A DNA stretch of 64,000 nucleotides from Guillardia theta CCMP2712 (GCF_000315625.1 NW_005434618.1:83038-147037); one strand, 5' to 3'; shown: positions 12,847-24,226, numbered from the stretch's first letter. The notes: generated by a model from the sequence alone, not told the origin. Program-made: numbers and translations.

Positions 12847-13279
12847 CCTACTCTCTCCGCTCTCCGTTGCTTGCCGGCGACAAACAGGTCAAGGAATCAT
12901 TGTGTTCTACAGGTCGTCCTATTAGCTCAGGCCCTGCATGAGAAGCGTCATCCAGGCAACTGGCTCAATGCGCAAGGCATGATCTTGTTGCTTCGCAAGA
13001 AACATCCTCCACCTCTGCTCTCCCTCCCAAACAACTCCATGACTGTCTGGTAGCTCGCCCCCTAGCTTCGACCTCTTCACACACCCCTTATGCTCGCCCG
13101 GCCCCCTTCACTCCATCCTTCCAAGTCTCTCCCACGAGCAACCGCCATCCTCCTCGAGAGGCTTCTGAGAGAGGCTCTCGTAGCCAGGCAACGGGGAAGG
13201 AGGAAGGGGGAGCAGCAGAAGCAGCAGCAGCATCACAACGAGCGAGCCGGCGGTTACTACCTGGCCATGCGCCTGGATC

Positions 13280-13760
13280 AGTCATAAGAGTCCCCACGCG
13301 GACTCGATACGGCGGCTGTCACCCGGCCCGGGCCCGGCAGCCGGCCCGCGGGGCGGCGCGGGGCCCGATGACTCGGAGCCGGGCCCGATCTGACCGGGGT
13401 CGGTCAGACGGGTACTATAGGAACTTCCGCCGCCGCAGTAGCGGCACTCAGTGACTGGCGCCCGGGCCCGGGCCGGGCAGCCTCGCTGGAACTTCCGGAA
13501 GCCACGGTCACTGCTACCTGAGCAAGTTCAAAACTCACTGAGTCTGAGTACTACGGCGAGGACTGCGGGAAGCCGGTGAACGGCGAGTTCAGTTGCCAAG
13601 TTGACTCGTGACTCCGTGACCCGGGACTCCTCCGACACTGAGCACACAGGTGTCCGGGACCCCTCCGGCGGGAGTCCGACGGTCCGACCGCCGGATCGGT
13701 GACCGTCCGATCGGGGCCGCCGGGAAGTTACGGTTCGGAAGGGGGCGCTTCAGTGTTACT
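13280..13760. other. GC-rich intergenic island with TGACTC motifs
   Basis: A very GC-rich block (CCCGGGCCCGG runs) interspersed with GTGACT, ACTCAGTGACT, CACTGAGTCTGAGT and GACTCGTGACTCCGTGAC words. It lies between divergent genes (starts at 12846 and 14153) and so could be part of a shared upstream region. No gene is seen. Confidence 0.5.
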
Positions 13761-13859
13761 TTTCAAGATTACTCAACTCAGTTGAAAGATCACGGTACCG
13801 CAGTACAAAACTCTCCCCAATGCTCCAGGTCAGATGACCGGTACTTCGTTATCTGGAGG

Positions 13860-14120
13860 CCATTTTTACCCACCCCACCCCTGCCGAAAGAGATTTTCTG
13901 TCCTGTACAACTTTGAACCCTCTTGAGCCCCCACCCCTCGTTTGACCACCCCTGGTTTTACCGCCTCTTGAACCCCATGGTAAGATCAGACCGGTCAACC
14001 GACAACCCCTACCTACCTACCCCTACCCCTAACCAATACTACTATATCACCCCTCCAACGGCGAGCTCCGGTCTAGTTCGTACCGGACCCCCTGACCCCC
14101 CTTCCTTACCTACTCGTCAG
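13860..14120. other. C-rich promoter-proximal stretch
   Basis: The top strand is strongly C-rich with CCTACC, CCCTAACC and ACCCC words, ending just upstream of the ATG at 14153. It resembles other strand-asymmetric stretches in this window (3700-4220, 25370-25540, 55920-56180). No coding signal is seen. Confidence 0.45.
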
Positions 14121-14152
14121 TCCTGGGGTTAGTTCGTTATCTCCGGAGCGAC

Positions 14153-17110
14153 ATGGCGGACATGGAGGGACCGTACGTGTCGCTGGCAGAGTTCATGGCA
14201 GCAGAGCGACTGCGAGCTTCGCTTCCTCATGCTACTCCCGTCACTCACTCCACTCCGACACCAAGTTCCATGCATTCTTCGCTGGACATGCTCGACAAGA
14301 CAGAGCATGCATTGAGGACCCGAAGTTACAACAAGTTGAATCATCCTGGCGGGCAGGACGGAGGGCTCAGGAGGAAGACCAAGTCGAAATCTTACAATCC
14401 CCCACCTTCTAATAAGCATCCTGCGCTGCCATTGCGAAGCAAGTCCTCTGCCCTGCACCGCGGTGTTTCTCCACCCCGTCCTTCATTGCCGTTCCATGAC
14501 AGCACTTTTGCTCTCACTGCTACTGCCCAGCATCAAGTTGACAGCCCCAACTCTACCTTCCTCGAGCCTCTGTCGCCGCTGCTTGTGTCGCGGCCTGCAA
14601 CTTGTATATCCATGGCGACAACGATGAGTTCTTCGGAAACAGGGTCCATGATGAAGAAGGCAGAGGTGAGGAAGGAGGACAAGGGCTCTCAGTGCAGCAT
14701 GCAGGACCTGCAGGAGATCGAGGGGACCCTGAGAAGATACTTCTTCTCTCACAACCCAGCGCAGGGGGCTCTCCTCCCTTACCTCCACTCCCACAGCAGG
14801 TCCAAGTCCCCCCTGAGGAGATCGGACGAGGCCAGGGAGGAGGCTGTGGAGGAGGGCGAAACGAGGCGTCCGGACGAGGACAGGTACTACAGCTGCATGT
14901 CTTCACTCGGGAGCAGCAAGGGGCATCAGCGACTGAGGAGGAGGATCGGCTCCAGAGAGCCTGCCATGACTCGGATGTACTTCTATGAAGTCCTAATGAC
15001 GGAAGACAGGACTTTCCCTAGGGTTGACTACTCGACCGACTACCGCAGGTTCTCATACACAGACTTCAAGGTCCCCGAAGACGTGGGCCGTTCCAACATC
15101 AGCCCGGAAGCGATCGCAGAATGGATCTTGGAGGCGCAACCCCGCAATCAAGACGATGTCTACCCGCTGTTGGTGCTATGCAAGGATCTGGTAAGGAAAT
15201 ACCATCTGCGCGAGGTGTATTACACGATCAAGAAAGAAAGCTCGATGAGGGAAGAGGTGGAAGAGCTGACTCGCAAGCTTCAGAGCTCGAGCCAGAAGAT
15301 CGACCTTCTCTGTCAAGAGATCCGCGACCAGGACGCCAGCTACTCTCAGAGGGTCAGTGAGCTGACGGCAGAGATCGGATCGTTGAGAATCAAAGTCGAA
15401 GAAGCTGAATCGATCCGACAGAGGCTGGAGGAGGCAGAAGCTGCCTTGAGGGAGGAGCGAGAGAATTTGAAGAGAGTGGAGGAGAGCTCGAGCTCGAGCT
15501 CCAACATGTACGAGATGCAAGTGCGGAGCCTCGCCAAGAAGGAGAAGCAGTTAGAGGAGGAGAACTCATCGCTGACAAAGGAGTTGAGGAGCGCGAGGGA
15601 GAACTACATGACACTGGACCAACAGCTGCTGCAAGAGAGAAAGTTGTCGGAAGAACTGAGGGAGCAGGTGAAGCAGATGTCAAACCTCTCTCCAGATCAG
15701 CTTGTCCAGCTGATTGATCCTGCCAAGAGGCTGCCACTGCTGAAGACTTTGCTGGGCGATGGGGAGCTGGTGGGGAAGTTGTCGAAGCTAGACGGACAGG
15801 AGATGCCCGATAAGTCGCAAGACAGTCTGCTGAGGTGTGTGGTAGAGGCGCTGGACGATAGGGGCAAGAGCACAGGGAAGGTGAACCTTGACGTGGAGGG
15901 GGTGGAGCTGTACAACAGCGTCGTCGGGCTGCTGAGTCGGGACTTCAGGGAGTATGAGAAGTTTGTGGGCCTGGTGGATGTCAGCTCGACTGGCTCGCTC
16001 TCGTGGAAGATCGTGCGGGACGCCATGGAATCGCAGGGGAGGGGCGGGCGAGTGACTGAGGCCCTCAAGCTGCTGCTCGACGCAGACGGGAAGGAGCTCG
16101 GCTCGAGGCTCTTCGACGTGTCGCTGCAGGGAGAGGAGGAGCTGGAGGAGCTGCTGGAGCTGTTCAAGCGCTGGTACGAGGGGAGAGGCAGGCTGCAGGG
16201 GCTGCAGGAGACGGACGAGGCGCAGCAGAAGCGGCAGAAGTACAACCTGTTCGACATGACGAACCTGGAGGTAGAGCCCTTCCCGCTCGAGGAGACGCTG
16301 TGGATGATCGGGGAGATCATCGACTTCAAGTTCGAGGCCGACTACGAGAACGAGTCAGAGCAGCGTCCTCGCCTCAACCTCGTCAAGACCATCCGCAGCT
16401 TCATGGTCAGCAGGTTCGTGCACAAGAGCAGAAGCGACGAAAACACCAGGAGACTCTGCGCTGCCATCCTGCGATGGCAGGAGCAGAGCCCGCGGGTTCG
16501 CATCTTCGGCATCTGCAGCGGCATGCTCGAGATCGAGAGCCACTGGACGGAGAGGTCCGTCTGCGTCCTGATGCTTTTCTGGCAGCAGCTCAAGGTGCTC
16601 AGTGATCCCGGGCAGGAGTCGCTCCCGCCGGAGGAGCGAGGAGAGGGCTGGTCCATCTTCGGCCCCTGGCTCGGAGCAGCAGACAGGATGGTGGCAGTAG
16701 AGCATGTCAGACAGTCGGTGCAAGCAGCTTGCGACTCTCCCTTCGCCTTCGGACCCATGGAAGGGTTCGAGGAGGCGCTGGAGAAGGAGGAGCAGGGCGG
16801 GCGCGTGTCGCTGGACAGGAGCAGCGAGCTGTTCATGAGCTGCTGGTTCGACCAGTTCGACCGGGCGAAGCAGAAGCTGCGGGAGCTGTTCGTGGCCTTC
16901 GACGTGAACCACGACGAGACGCTCGAGATCTCAGAGTTCATCCAGCTGCTGCGAGCGACGCCGATGAGAATCCGGCAACATGACGCGATCAACCTGTTCA
17001 ACGAGCTCGCGGGACCTGACGACACCATGGACGAGGAAGAGTTTGCAGAGATACTCGTCTTCTACAAGTTCAACACCCGACATTTGCTTTCGATATCTAC
17101 AGAGAGATGA
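14153..17110 (+). CDS. large coiled-coil / EF-hand protein, single exon
   Basis: A 985-residue intronless frame starting MADMEGPYVSLAEFMAA. The N-terminal 270 residues are Ser/Pro/His-rich and probably disordered. A folded segment follows (around YFYEVLMTEDRTFPRVDYS), then a coiled coil at about residues 360-510 (EEVEELTRKLQSSSQK onward). A helical C-terminal half carries a canonical EF-hand loop DVNHDETLEISE at about residues 916-927 and a degenerate partner (GPDDTMDEEEFAE). Calcium binding by the first loop is likely. The overall architecture suggests a cytoskeletal, axonemal or vesicle-associated scaffold, which is inference. No enzyme domain is seen. The reading frame is long and uninterrupted in a window where most genes are split. 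It converges on the protease gene around the assembly gap. Confidence 0.85.
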   Translation: MADMEGPYVSLAEFMAAERLRASLPHATPVTHSTPTPSSMHSSLDMLDKTEHALRTRSYNKLNHPGGQDGGLRRKTKSKSYNPPPSNKHPALPLRSKSSALHRGVSPPRPSLPFHDSTFALTATAQHQVDSPNSTFLEPLSPLLVSRPATCISMATTMSSSETGSMMKKAEVRKEDKGSQCSMQDLQEIEGTLRRYFFSHNPAQGALLPYLHSHSRSKSPLRRSDEAREEAVEEGETRRPDEDRYYSCMSSLGSSKGHQRLRRRIGSREPAMTRMYFYEVLMTEDRTFPRVDYSTDYRRFSYTDFKVPEDVGRSNISPEAIAEWILEAQPRNQDDVYPLLVLCKDLVRKYHLREVYYTIKKESSMREEVEELTRKLQSSSQKIDLLCQEIRDQDASYSQRVSELTAEIGSLRIKVEEAESIRQRLEEAEAALREERENLKRVEESSSSSSNMYEMQVRSLAKKEKQLEEENSSLTKELRSARENYMTLDQQLLQERKLSEELREQVKQMSNLSPDQLVQLIDPAKRLPLLKTLLGDGELVGKLSKLDGQEMPDKSQDSLLRCVVEALDDRGKSTGKVNLDVEGVELYNSVVGLLSRDFREYEKFVGLVDVSSTGSLSWKIVRDAMESQGRGGRVTEALKLLLDADGKELGSRLFDVSLQGEEELEELLELFKRWYEGRGRLQGLQETDEAQQKRQKYNLFDMTNLEVEPFPLEETLWMIGEIIDFKFEADYENESEQRPRLNLVKTIRSFMVSRFVHKSRSDENTRRLCAAILRWQEQSPRVRIFGICSGMLEIESHWTERSVCVLMLFWQQLKVLSDPGQESLPPEERGEGWSIFGPWLGAADRMVAVEHVRQSVQAACDSPFAFGPMEGFEEALEKEEQGGRVSLDRSSELFMSCWFDQFDRAKQKLRELFVAFDVNHDETLEISEFIQLLRATPMRIRQHDAINLFNELAGPDDTMDEEEFAEILVFYKFNTRHLLSISTER

Positions 17111-17126
17111 TGCTGCACGCTACTTC

Positions 17127-17168
17127 GCCTCCTCCTCCTCCTCCTCCTCCTCCTCCTCCTCCTCCTCG
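17127..17168. repeat. CTC/GAG trinucleotide tract
   Basis: A run of CCT/CTC triplets lies in the presumed 3' untranslated region of the EF-hand gene. It is one of many purine/pyrimidine-asymmetric tracts in this window. Confidence 0.8.
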
Positions 17169-17364
17169 TCCCTCCTCTCCTCGACCTCTCTTCTTGTTTT
17201 CTCGCTTCATTGGTTCGAGCTCGCTGATAAAATTTCCTGTCGTTGCATGACAAGCAACTAACGGTAGGGGAGCTGTAAAGATTGTCAGCAGAAGGATTAA
17301 ACAAGGAGGATGGGCCATGGCCAGAGGGGAGGAGGAGGGAGGGAAAGAGGAGGGAGGAGGGAGG

Positions 17365-17464
17365 NNNNNNNNNNNNNNNNNNNNNNNNNNNNNNNNNNNN
17401 NNNNNNNNNNNNNNNNNNNNNNNNNNNNNNNNNNNNNNNNNNNNNNNNNNNNNNNNNNNNNNNN
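17365..17464. other. assembly gap (100 N)
   Basis: Exactly 100 undetermined bases, flanked on both sides by GGA/GAG repeats. The true length is probably unknown. The 3' end of the protease gene to the right may lie in or left of it. Confidence 0.98.
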
Positions 17465-17548
17465 GAGGAGGAGGAGGAGGAGGAGGCGCAAGACAAAGGG
17501 CAAGGGCAAGGGCAAGGGCAAGACGAGGAGGAGCAGGAGGAGGCTTAC

Positions 17549-19230
17549 GTTGATATTTGGGGTTCAACTTCGCAATGCCGATGGTGGGAGGCACCTGCGG
17601 AGAGGTTGAGATGTCGATGGTGAGGGCGGGACGAGGAACAGGAGGAGGTGGAGAGACTGATGGAGTTTTACCGTCGCTGAGCTGCCAGTGAGGTCGAACA
17701 TGACATTGAAGGCTCGAAAAAAGACCGCTCCTGCAGACAAAATAGAATGAACATAAGGAGAGGAGGAGGAGGAGAAGGGAAGGGGAGGGAGGGAGGGGGA
17801 GGACAGAGTTGATTGATGTGATTGAGTGCATGTAAATAGAGAGATGAAGGTGTTGACTTGCTCAACTCTCACCCAGAACAATCGGCGTCATGTGCGGAGG
17901 TTTCATCGCCCACGTCACCGGCATGACGCACGGCCGGATGTTGGTGCCCCATGCCTGGAGGAGAGGAGGATGAGCGGGAAAGGAAAAGACAGGGAGGGGG
18001 TGGAGGGGGTCGAAGAGGCAGAGAGAGAAGACAAGGGGGAGGGTGGGAGGATGGAGGAGGAAGGAGGAAGAGAGAGGGGAAAGGAGAGGGAAACACTGGG
18101 AGGGGGAGGGGTAGGGGTAGAGGATTAGAGGATAGGTAGGAGTGGAGGAAGTGGGGGTAGGTTTTGCTTCACCTCATCAAGGAACGTGTGATGCTCGACC
18201 TCGAGATCTTCCCGTCGAATTTCCAGCCCCTGGCGTATCATCACCAACAGAGATCTCCTCCTCCTCCTCCTCCTCGCCTCTCCTTCTCCTTCTCCTTCCC
18301 TCCTCCTCCTCCTCCTCCTCCTCCTCCTCCTTCTCCCCCCCCTCCTCCCCCTTTGCTTCCTTGCTCCTCTACTTCCTTGCTCCTGCACCTTCTGTCCACC
18401 CTGCTCCTCCTCTGCCTCTTCCTCCCTTCCCTCCCTCCCCCTCCTTCCACCTGGTCGATCCCGTTGACAGTGATGAACATCTTCGACCACTTCTTGTTGT
18501 AGTTCTGGTACAGCGAGTAGGGAGACTTGATGACGTCACCGTTTTCCGAGCTCGACGGGAGCATGATGCACGGCGAGCCGGTGTCTAGCAGGGCAGGGAC
18601 GTGCCTCTTCTTGGTGGTGGGAGAGAACACCAGGAGCTCTAGAGCGTTGTCGAACTCGTCTCCGATCCTGATCGAGTTGATCGACAGCGAGTAAGTCTTG
18701 GTGCTGATCGACGGCGTCGTCCGCATCTCTCCTATGGTGCTCCCCTTCACGTATCCCCCCAGCTGCAGCTCAGCTGCTGACTTGGTAGCCATGAACGCGA
18801 ACTTCGGTGGGAGCCCAGCCGCGTTGCTGTCCACCGCATCCCGAGCAGTGAAGCCCAGCAGGATGGGGCTGGGGAGGGGGCGACCGTTGACATCATGCTG
18901 CTTCTGGTACTTGGGGCCCAGCCCAAGGACGCCGTTTCCCATCTCCGCCCAAAATTGCTGGTTGGGAGCGGAGGTCCAGCATGCGAAGGAGAGCCTTGCC
19001 CTGTACTCCCCCAGCTGCACATCATCCCGGCAGAGGATGCCCGTCAGCTCCGTGTTTGCGTCCGCGTAGTGGACAGTCAGGCTGTTGCTCTGGTCGATGT
19101 TAGCTGAGCTTGACCTAGAGGGGTTGAAAAGTGGGAGGGCAGAGGTGATGGAGGAAGGGTTGGGGACGGCATGCACCAAGGAGCTGGCCAGCAGCAGGAG
19201 AGAGAGGAGGGAGGAGGAGGGGGAGGACAT
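17549..19230 (-). CDS. pepsin-like aspartic protease (A1 family), first catalytic Asp region not found
   Basis: Starts at ATG 19230 with a signal peptide (SSSLLSLLLLASSLVHA). An in-frame upstream ATG lies at 19269. The A1 landmarks follow: FNPSRSSS, a YADANTELTG flap-like strand, GVLGLGP, and the second active site LLDTGSPCIMLP near 18560-18590. After a donor near 18455, further exons carry a stretch ending LDE (about 18235-18175), WGTNIRPCVMPVTWAM (17960-17874), VLG|AVFFRAFNVMFDL (17730-17672) and IGIAKLNPKYQ (17605-17549). The last exon should lie in or beyond the gap. The stretch that normally precedes FNPS.SSS, with the first DTG motif, is missing: the signal peptide runs almost straight into FNPSRSSS. 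Either an upstream exon is unseen or the protein is a non-canonical, possibly inactive protease. Secretory pathway location is expected. Confidence 0.85.
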
Positions 19231-19274
19231 GGGCGTCTTAACGGAGGGTGTAACGTTTGCTTCTATCACTCAGG

Positions 19275-21350
19275 AGAGCTGGAGCAAATGCGACGGTTTG
19301 ATCAAAACATTGGCGATCACTGGGACAGACAAACGTCAGGAGAAGAAAAGAGTCCTTCTCGCCCCATATGCGAACCATTTAATCGTTTTCTTTCTTCCTG
19401 GATCACTCTCCCCTTTCCTGCCTGCCTGCCTGCCAGCCTGCTTCGCTACTGCGTCTCCTCGCCATGCCTAGACTTCGTTTCATTTCTGAACGCCTCCTCC
19501 CTGCACATCTTCGCACTTCATCTTCACATAACGCAACAATCTCTCGGGCGACAGGAAGCAGCCTATCGGACCTTGCACAACCCCGGCCCTTCATACCCTG
19601 CGACTTCAAATGTCCAGCAGTTGTATCTCGTCTGTCCTCCTTGGACTATCCTTGCTCTGCCCTCCACCCGTCCTCATGGAATCCTCTCGTATAGGATCCG
19701 TACTGTTCACTTCTTCCAACCACAAGGCAACACTATCCAGCTTACTTCGGGCGCATCAAGCGCTGTTCAGCCATTGCTGTCACATCCAGTCTTATTTAGC
19801 AGCTTCCCTTTTTGTATCCTCCCCACTTTCCTCCCACACTTCTTCCTTCCCACACACCCTCTTTCCATCTCATCCTGTCATCTATGCCTATAGTCCCTCC
19901 TCCTCTCCCGCCATCTCTCTTCTTCCTCATCCACCGTCTCTCCCATTCCTCGCCGCTCCGTACATGCCATACTCGCTGACTAGGCATTCCGACCGTTACA
20001 TCTTCCTTTAGCAGTTACAAAAACGTTTCAGCCGTTTTGTCTGAGTGATGCGCGGGGATGAGGATTCTTCACGACAACCCCCTCCCCCTCAAACCCCCTT
20101 GGGAACCCACATGGCATGATGGGATGGTGAGGTACAGTGATACTGGGATTTAGCTTACTACCTCAATTAGATAATTTGCTCACTATATGGGTAGAGGAAC
20201 AAGCACTTGTTTGTGGAAGGGAGAACCCACCCGTACAATGTAACAGTGGGGTAGTATTGGCTCTAGAAATAAGGGGTGGCCAAATTTAAAATCATTTTAT
20301 AAAAAAGGCTCCGAGAATAGAGGCATGGGGGGAGGGGTTCTTTAAAAATATATTTATAATATCAAAATAGCGACAAATTCTAAGAAATCTAAGCTCTTGG
20401 TTAAAAAAGTATTTTTATTTCATGTTCAATGGGGGTGGGGGTACCAAAGTGGGGTTGGGTGATGAATGATGGGAAGATCCCATAGTATGGGGAGCATGTG
20501 CTTAATTCACTATTACTTCAATTGAAACTTCAAGCACCTTGCGACTGTAACAATCAATGTAGCAAAACTAGGTAGGGAAGGAGAGTATATTTGGACGGGT
20601 TCAACCATGAGCAGGTGACAGAATGGGGTGGTCATACCCATGGATCCCAAGATTTGCAAAAGATATGTCCTTCTGACCGGTGGGGTTTGAAGGAACAGGG
20701 TGGTGTAGTCACTCCAAGGGTAGTACCTTACAGGGTACGGTCATTCAGGGCATCAACGGGGTACTAGATGCTCAGGAAAGGGGTGACAAGCTGAAATTGG
20801 TAACGGGCAGGCCTGAGGGTGGGGTACTTTTTGAAAGGTCAAGGTAAATGGTGGGTGGGGGATATATTGCAGCCTGCCCATAGGTAGGTGGTTTTCACAC
20901 AAATATATTGAACCCACAATGTGAGGAAAACCTATAGGGTAGGGTAGTGTTCATGGGGGTTATCAAAGAGGGAATCAGTTCAGGAAGACTAGGGTGGGTC
21001 ATATACCAACAGGGGTGTGAATGAATTGGCTAAACTCCATGTACCAGATAGGTACCCATGTACGCTTGTACACACCGTAGGTAGGGTCCTCTAGGATGGT
21101 ATGAGGGATGGGGTGGCGGTGATTTTCATAAGTGAGGGTGGGTACTTGATGAGACTCCAAGAATGGCTCATGGGAAGGGTAGTCATGAGTTGAAACAGGG
21201 GGTATCCTTGAATAATGGATAGGTGAGGTAGCATATTGATGGGGTAGTATCCAGGGGTTGGGATTGGATGGGATAAAGGGTGGGGTACTCCGGTCGAAGA
21301 GATAAGGGTGGTGAGGAGTGGCGGGGTACCCTTGTCATTGGGGGTAGTTT
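19275..21350. other. long intergenic region; G-rich top strand from about 20040
   Basis: No supportable gene. About 19380-20010 is pyrimidine-rich with low-complexity frames. From about 20040 to 21370 the top strand is strikingly G-over-C biased, with repeated GGGGTAG, GGGTAG and GGGGTGG words and few long open frames. It resembles, on the opposite strand, the C-rich stretches at 3.7-4.2 kb and 25.4 kb. Confidence 0.6.
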
Positions 21351-21359
21351 CCTGCTAGG

Positions 21360-22210
21360 GGTAGGGTAGTGGGGCGGGTTTTCTGCGGAATTTGTGGATC
21401 TTTGATTTGCGAGGAGGAGAGGAGGAAAAAGCGCGAGGAAGAGGAGGAGAGTTCACCGTAGTGAAGCAAGCACGGGGGGATACAGCAGGATAGAAGACTT
21501 GACACAGGTGAAACAGAAGGGAGCACAGCCAAGTTCTTGCTGGAAGGGAGTCAGAGGAGAGGCAGGACGGGATCGCGGGATGGTCGAGAGAATGGCGGCA
21601 GGATTGTGGTAGGGGGAGGGACAGCAAGGAAGAAGGCGACGAAGTTAAGGGATAGCGGGAATCAATTCGAAGTGCCTCGTACTTGCATGTTTTGAAAAGC
21701 TCTTCTTGGTACGAGACTGCCGACGAAGGTGATTGATGACTGGCCAAGAAAGAGACCCCCCTGTGAAAAGAAAGATGGATACTTTAGATGGAAGGTTCCA
21801 GGTCAACAGCGTTGGAGGAGGTTTGACTCGCGCAAAGTCAAAGGCGGATTCGCTCGTGATCGGCATCCCAGAGCAGCAGCAACCTGGTTTGTGCCATTGC
21901 CATCTAGACACATCTTCGCCCTAATGTGCTCCAGTCGACCCTCATGCTTTTGAGCAGATCCCTCCGACTCCTCAGAGCATGTGGATCGCCTGTCTCCTAC
22001 ATCTCTCCTAGCTCTGCACTATAACTTGTCAAGATCACCGAGACGATCGAAGTTGTGCTCTCCTCTTGTTTGCTCGGGTCGGCTTACCCCTTCCCGCCCG
22101 CAGGCCCGAATATCTGGAAAACCTCGTCATCCCCGATGACAAGAAGCCCGACCCTTCTGATGATCCCGAGCATATCGACTGCCACTCTCCTACCACCCTG
22201 CTGGAGAACT
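21360..22210 (-). CDS. possible small multi-exon gene, incompletely resolved
   Basis: Two separated stretches read as good protein between plausible splice sites on the minus strand. The first, about 22208-22095, encodes RRVAVDMLGIIRRVGLLVIG then DDEVFQIFGPAGGKG. It is preceded by TTGTCAG and followed by GTAAGC. The second, about 21770-21690, encodes GLFLGQSSITFVGSLVPRR then AFQNMQ. It is preceded by CTTTTCACAG and followed by GTACGAGG. A terminal exon IHKFRRKP near 21400-21360 is possible. I could not join them with certainty or find the start. No family is recognised. It may also be a decayed gene. Confidence 0.35.
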
Positions 22211-22527
22211 GACAAGGTTGGGGGAAGGGCAGAGAGAGAAGGGAAGGGAAGGAGGGAGGGTCGTGTTGTGTTTGATTTCGAGGAGTGGAGAGTTAAGAGT
22301 GGAGTCCTGCCTGTACATTTGGGTGAAGGGGGAGTGAGCGAAGAGATTTGAAGATTGAGATTGTGTCGTCGATTGTAAACGTTGTAATCTAGAGTTTTCT
22401 CATTTGCCTCCTCTTGAGGAATAAAATGTTGTCGTGCTCAAAGCGGGTTCCGCGTAAGGGAGTGAGGGTAAGGGAGAAAAGGTAGGAGGAGGAGGAGGAG
22501 GAGAAAACTGAGCAGAGTGTTCTTGTT

Positions 22528-24140
22528 CTAGAGGCACCAGGCGATAGCGCCTTCCAGTGTCTCATGCTCAAGATCGCCGACTATGAAGACCTCCTACACG
22601 CAGACATAAGAAGCAAGTGGAGAAGGTGAAGGGGGCCGGAAGGAACAGAGGGAAAGAAAGGAGAGGAGAGTCGCAGGAAGAAGAGAAAGCACCTGCGCCT
22701 GTGTGCCCTTCCTTGCAATCAGCTTGAACCCAGTGTCTGTCTCCGTTGAGATGCGCAGCGTTAGCTTGTGACAGTTGCTGCTCGCTCTGCTCCCCGGGTC
22801 AACGCCGCAAGACCCATACGCACTAGACGTACCTGCTGAGCCTGCCCGGCACAATCGTATTGATCCCCTTGATGGCTGCGAGACGCTGTAGAGAAGAAAA
22901 GAAGTCAGCTTGCAAATGAGGAGGAGGAAGAGGAGGAGGAGGAGGAGGAGGAGGAAGGGAGGAGGGAGGGAGGGGGTGGAGGAGATGGGGATTGGGAGAG
23001 AAGGAGGAGGTGAAGGACGAGGAACCTGGAGGACTGGGATGATGCCGGGTAGATGGGTGGAGTGATTCAGAACGAGTCTGCCCTCGCCCTCTTCCTCGGG
23101 CTTCTCCCCCTGACTCTTTTCCGACTTCTTCACAGCCTTGGGAGGTCTGGGCGGGGGGGTGACAGGAGGAGAAGAGGGAGGAGATTGAGACGAAGATCGA
23201 GCAGGAGGAGGCGCAAGAGGAGGAGCAGGAGTTGGAGATTGAAGTGAAAGGATGTCGTCCAGGAACTCCTCTGCCTCCGCCTCGTCGTTGCGCTCGCCGT
23301 GAGGTCTTGGTGCCGCTTCCTTTCTGTACAAGGAGAGATGAGGACCGGGCGAAGAGAAGCATTGGAGGAGGAGGAGGAGAGCTCAGGAAAGGAGGAGGGG
23401 GGAGCTGAGGGTAATGAGGGAAGGAGAGGAAAGGAGAGAGCGAGAGAAAAGGGGAGGGAGGAAGCGGGACGGAAGTATGGAGAGGTGCTCACGCTGGTCT
23501 CTTGAGAGCGTCTGTGACTGGTTTCGGCTCTCTCTTCAGCCTCTGGGCGTAGACTCTCCTCAGAGGATCCTTGAGGGTGACGGCTTTGAACCTGTGGAGG
23601 TCCATGAGGAGGGGGGGCGAGGGAGGTAGGTGAGTAATATTAAGTAGAGCGTTCGAGAGTCGGAGGAGAAAGGATGAGGAGGGTGAAGGATGGGGAGAAA
23701 GGGAAGAGAGGAGAGAGAGAGGGAATGATGATGAGGAGGAAGAGGAGGAGATGGAGCTTGAGGAAGAGGAGGAGAGGAAGGAAGGACGGCATGCTTACAT
23801 GCCCTCCTCGCGATGTTTGGTCATATTTCCCGTAAAGATAGGATTGTTCATACGCCGCGTACTTCCTGCTTCTGCAAGCACACGGGAAAGTATGAGTTGA
23901 TGGGAAATGAAAAAAAGAGAAGCAACAGAAGCAAAAGAAGCTTCTCTTGCGTGTGTTGCAGGGCAGGAAGATGGAATTGGGAAAAGAAGGAGAGGGAAGA
24001 GGAGGATTGGGAAGAAGGAGGAGAAGTCGAGAGCAAGGGAGAGAGAGAGGAGGAGAAGGACGATTGGCATTTCACGCACTTGGCTTGAATCCAAGCATTC
24101 TTTGCAGCTCATCATAACTTTCCTCGATCTCATCGTTCAT
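22528..24140 (-). CDS. DUF2103-type predicted metal-binding protein
   Basis: Starts at ATG 24140 (MNDEIEESYDELQRMLGFKP). Exons follow at about 23895-23806 (RKYAAYEQSYLYGKYDQ), 23605-23495 (FKAVTLKDPLRRVYAQR), and 23325-23028, which holds a Pro/Ser-rich linker and GRLVLNHSTHLPGIIPVLQ. Further exons at about 22888-22835 (RLAAIKGINTIVPGRLSR), 22775-22692 (KLTLRISTETDTGFKLIARK) and 22590-22528 (EVFIVGDLEHETLEGAIAW) lead to a TAG stop. The order LNHSTHLPG, TIVPGRLSR, LR.S...GFK.IARKG..QEVFIV matches the DUF2103 family known from cyanobacteria and photosynthetic eukaryotes. This matching is from memory. The biochemical function is unknown. No signal peptide is visible at the chosen start, which is odd for a cyanobacterial-derived protein in a complex-plastid alga, so location is open. 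Confidence 0.8.
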
Positions 24141-24226
24141 GTAGAAATCTGACCCTGAGTGAACTCTCAATCGATTTGCAACAACGAAAAAGGAAGAAGA
24201 AATCAACAAGCTTATCCTCTCACAAT

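Noticed and set aside
20040-21370. Possible internal telomere
   Set aside because: GGGTAG-like words are frequent but not tandem or regular, so this is composition bias rather than a telomere array.
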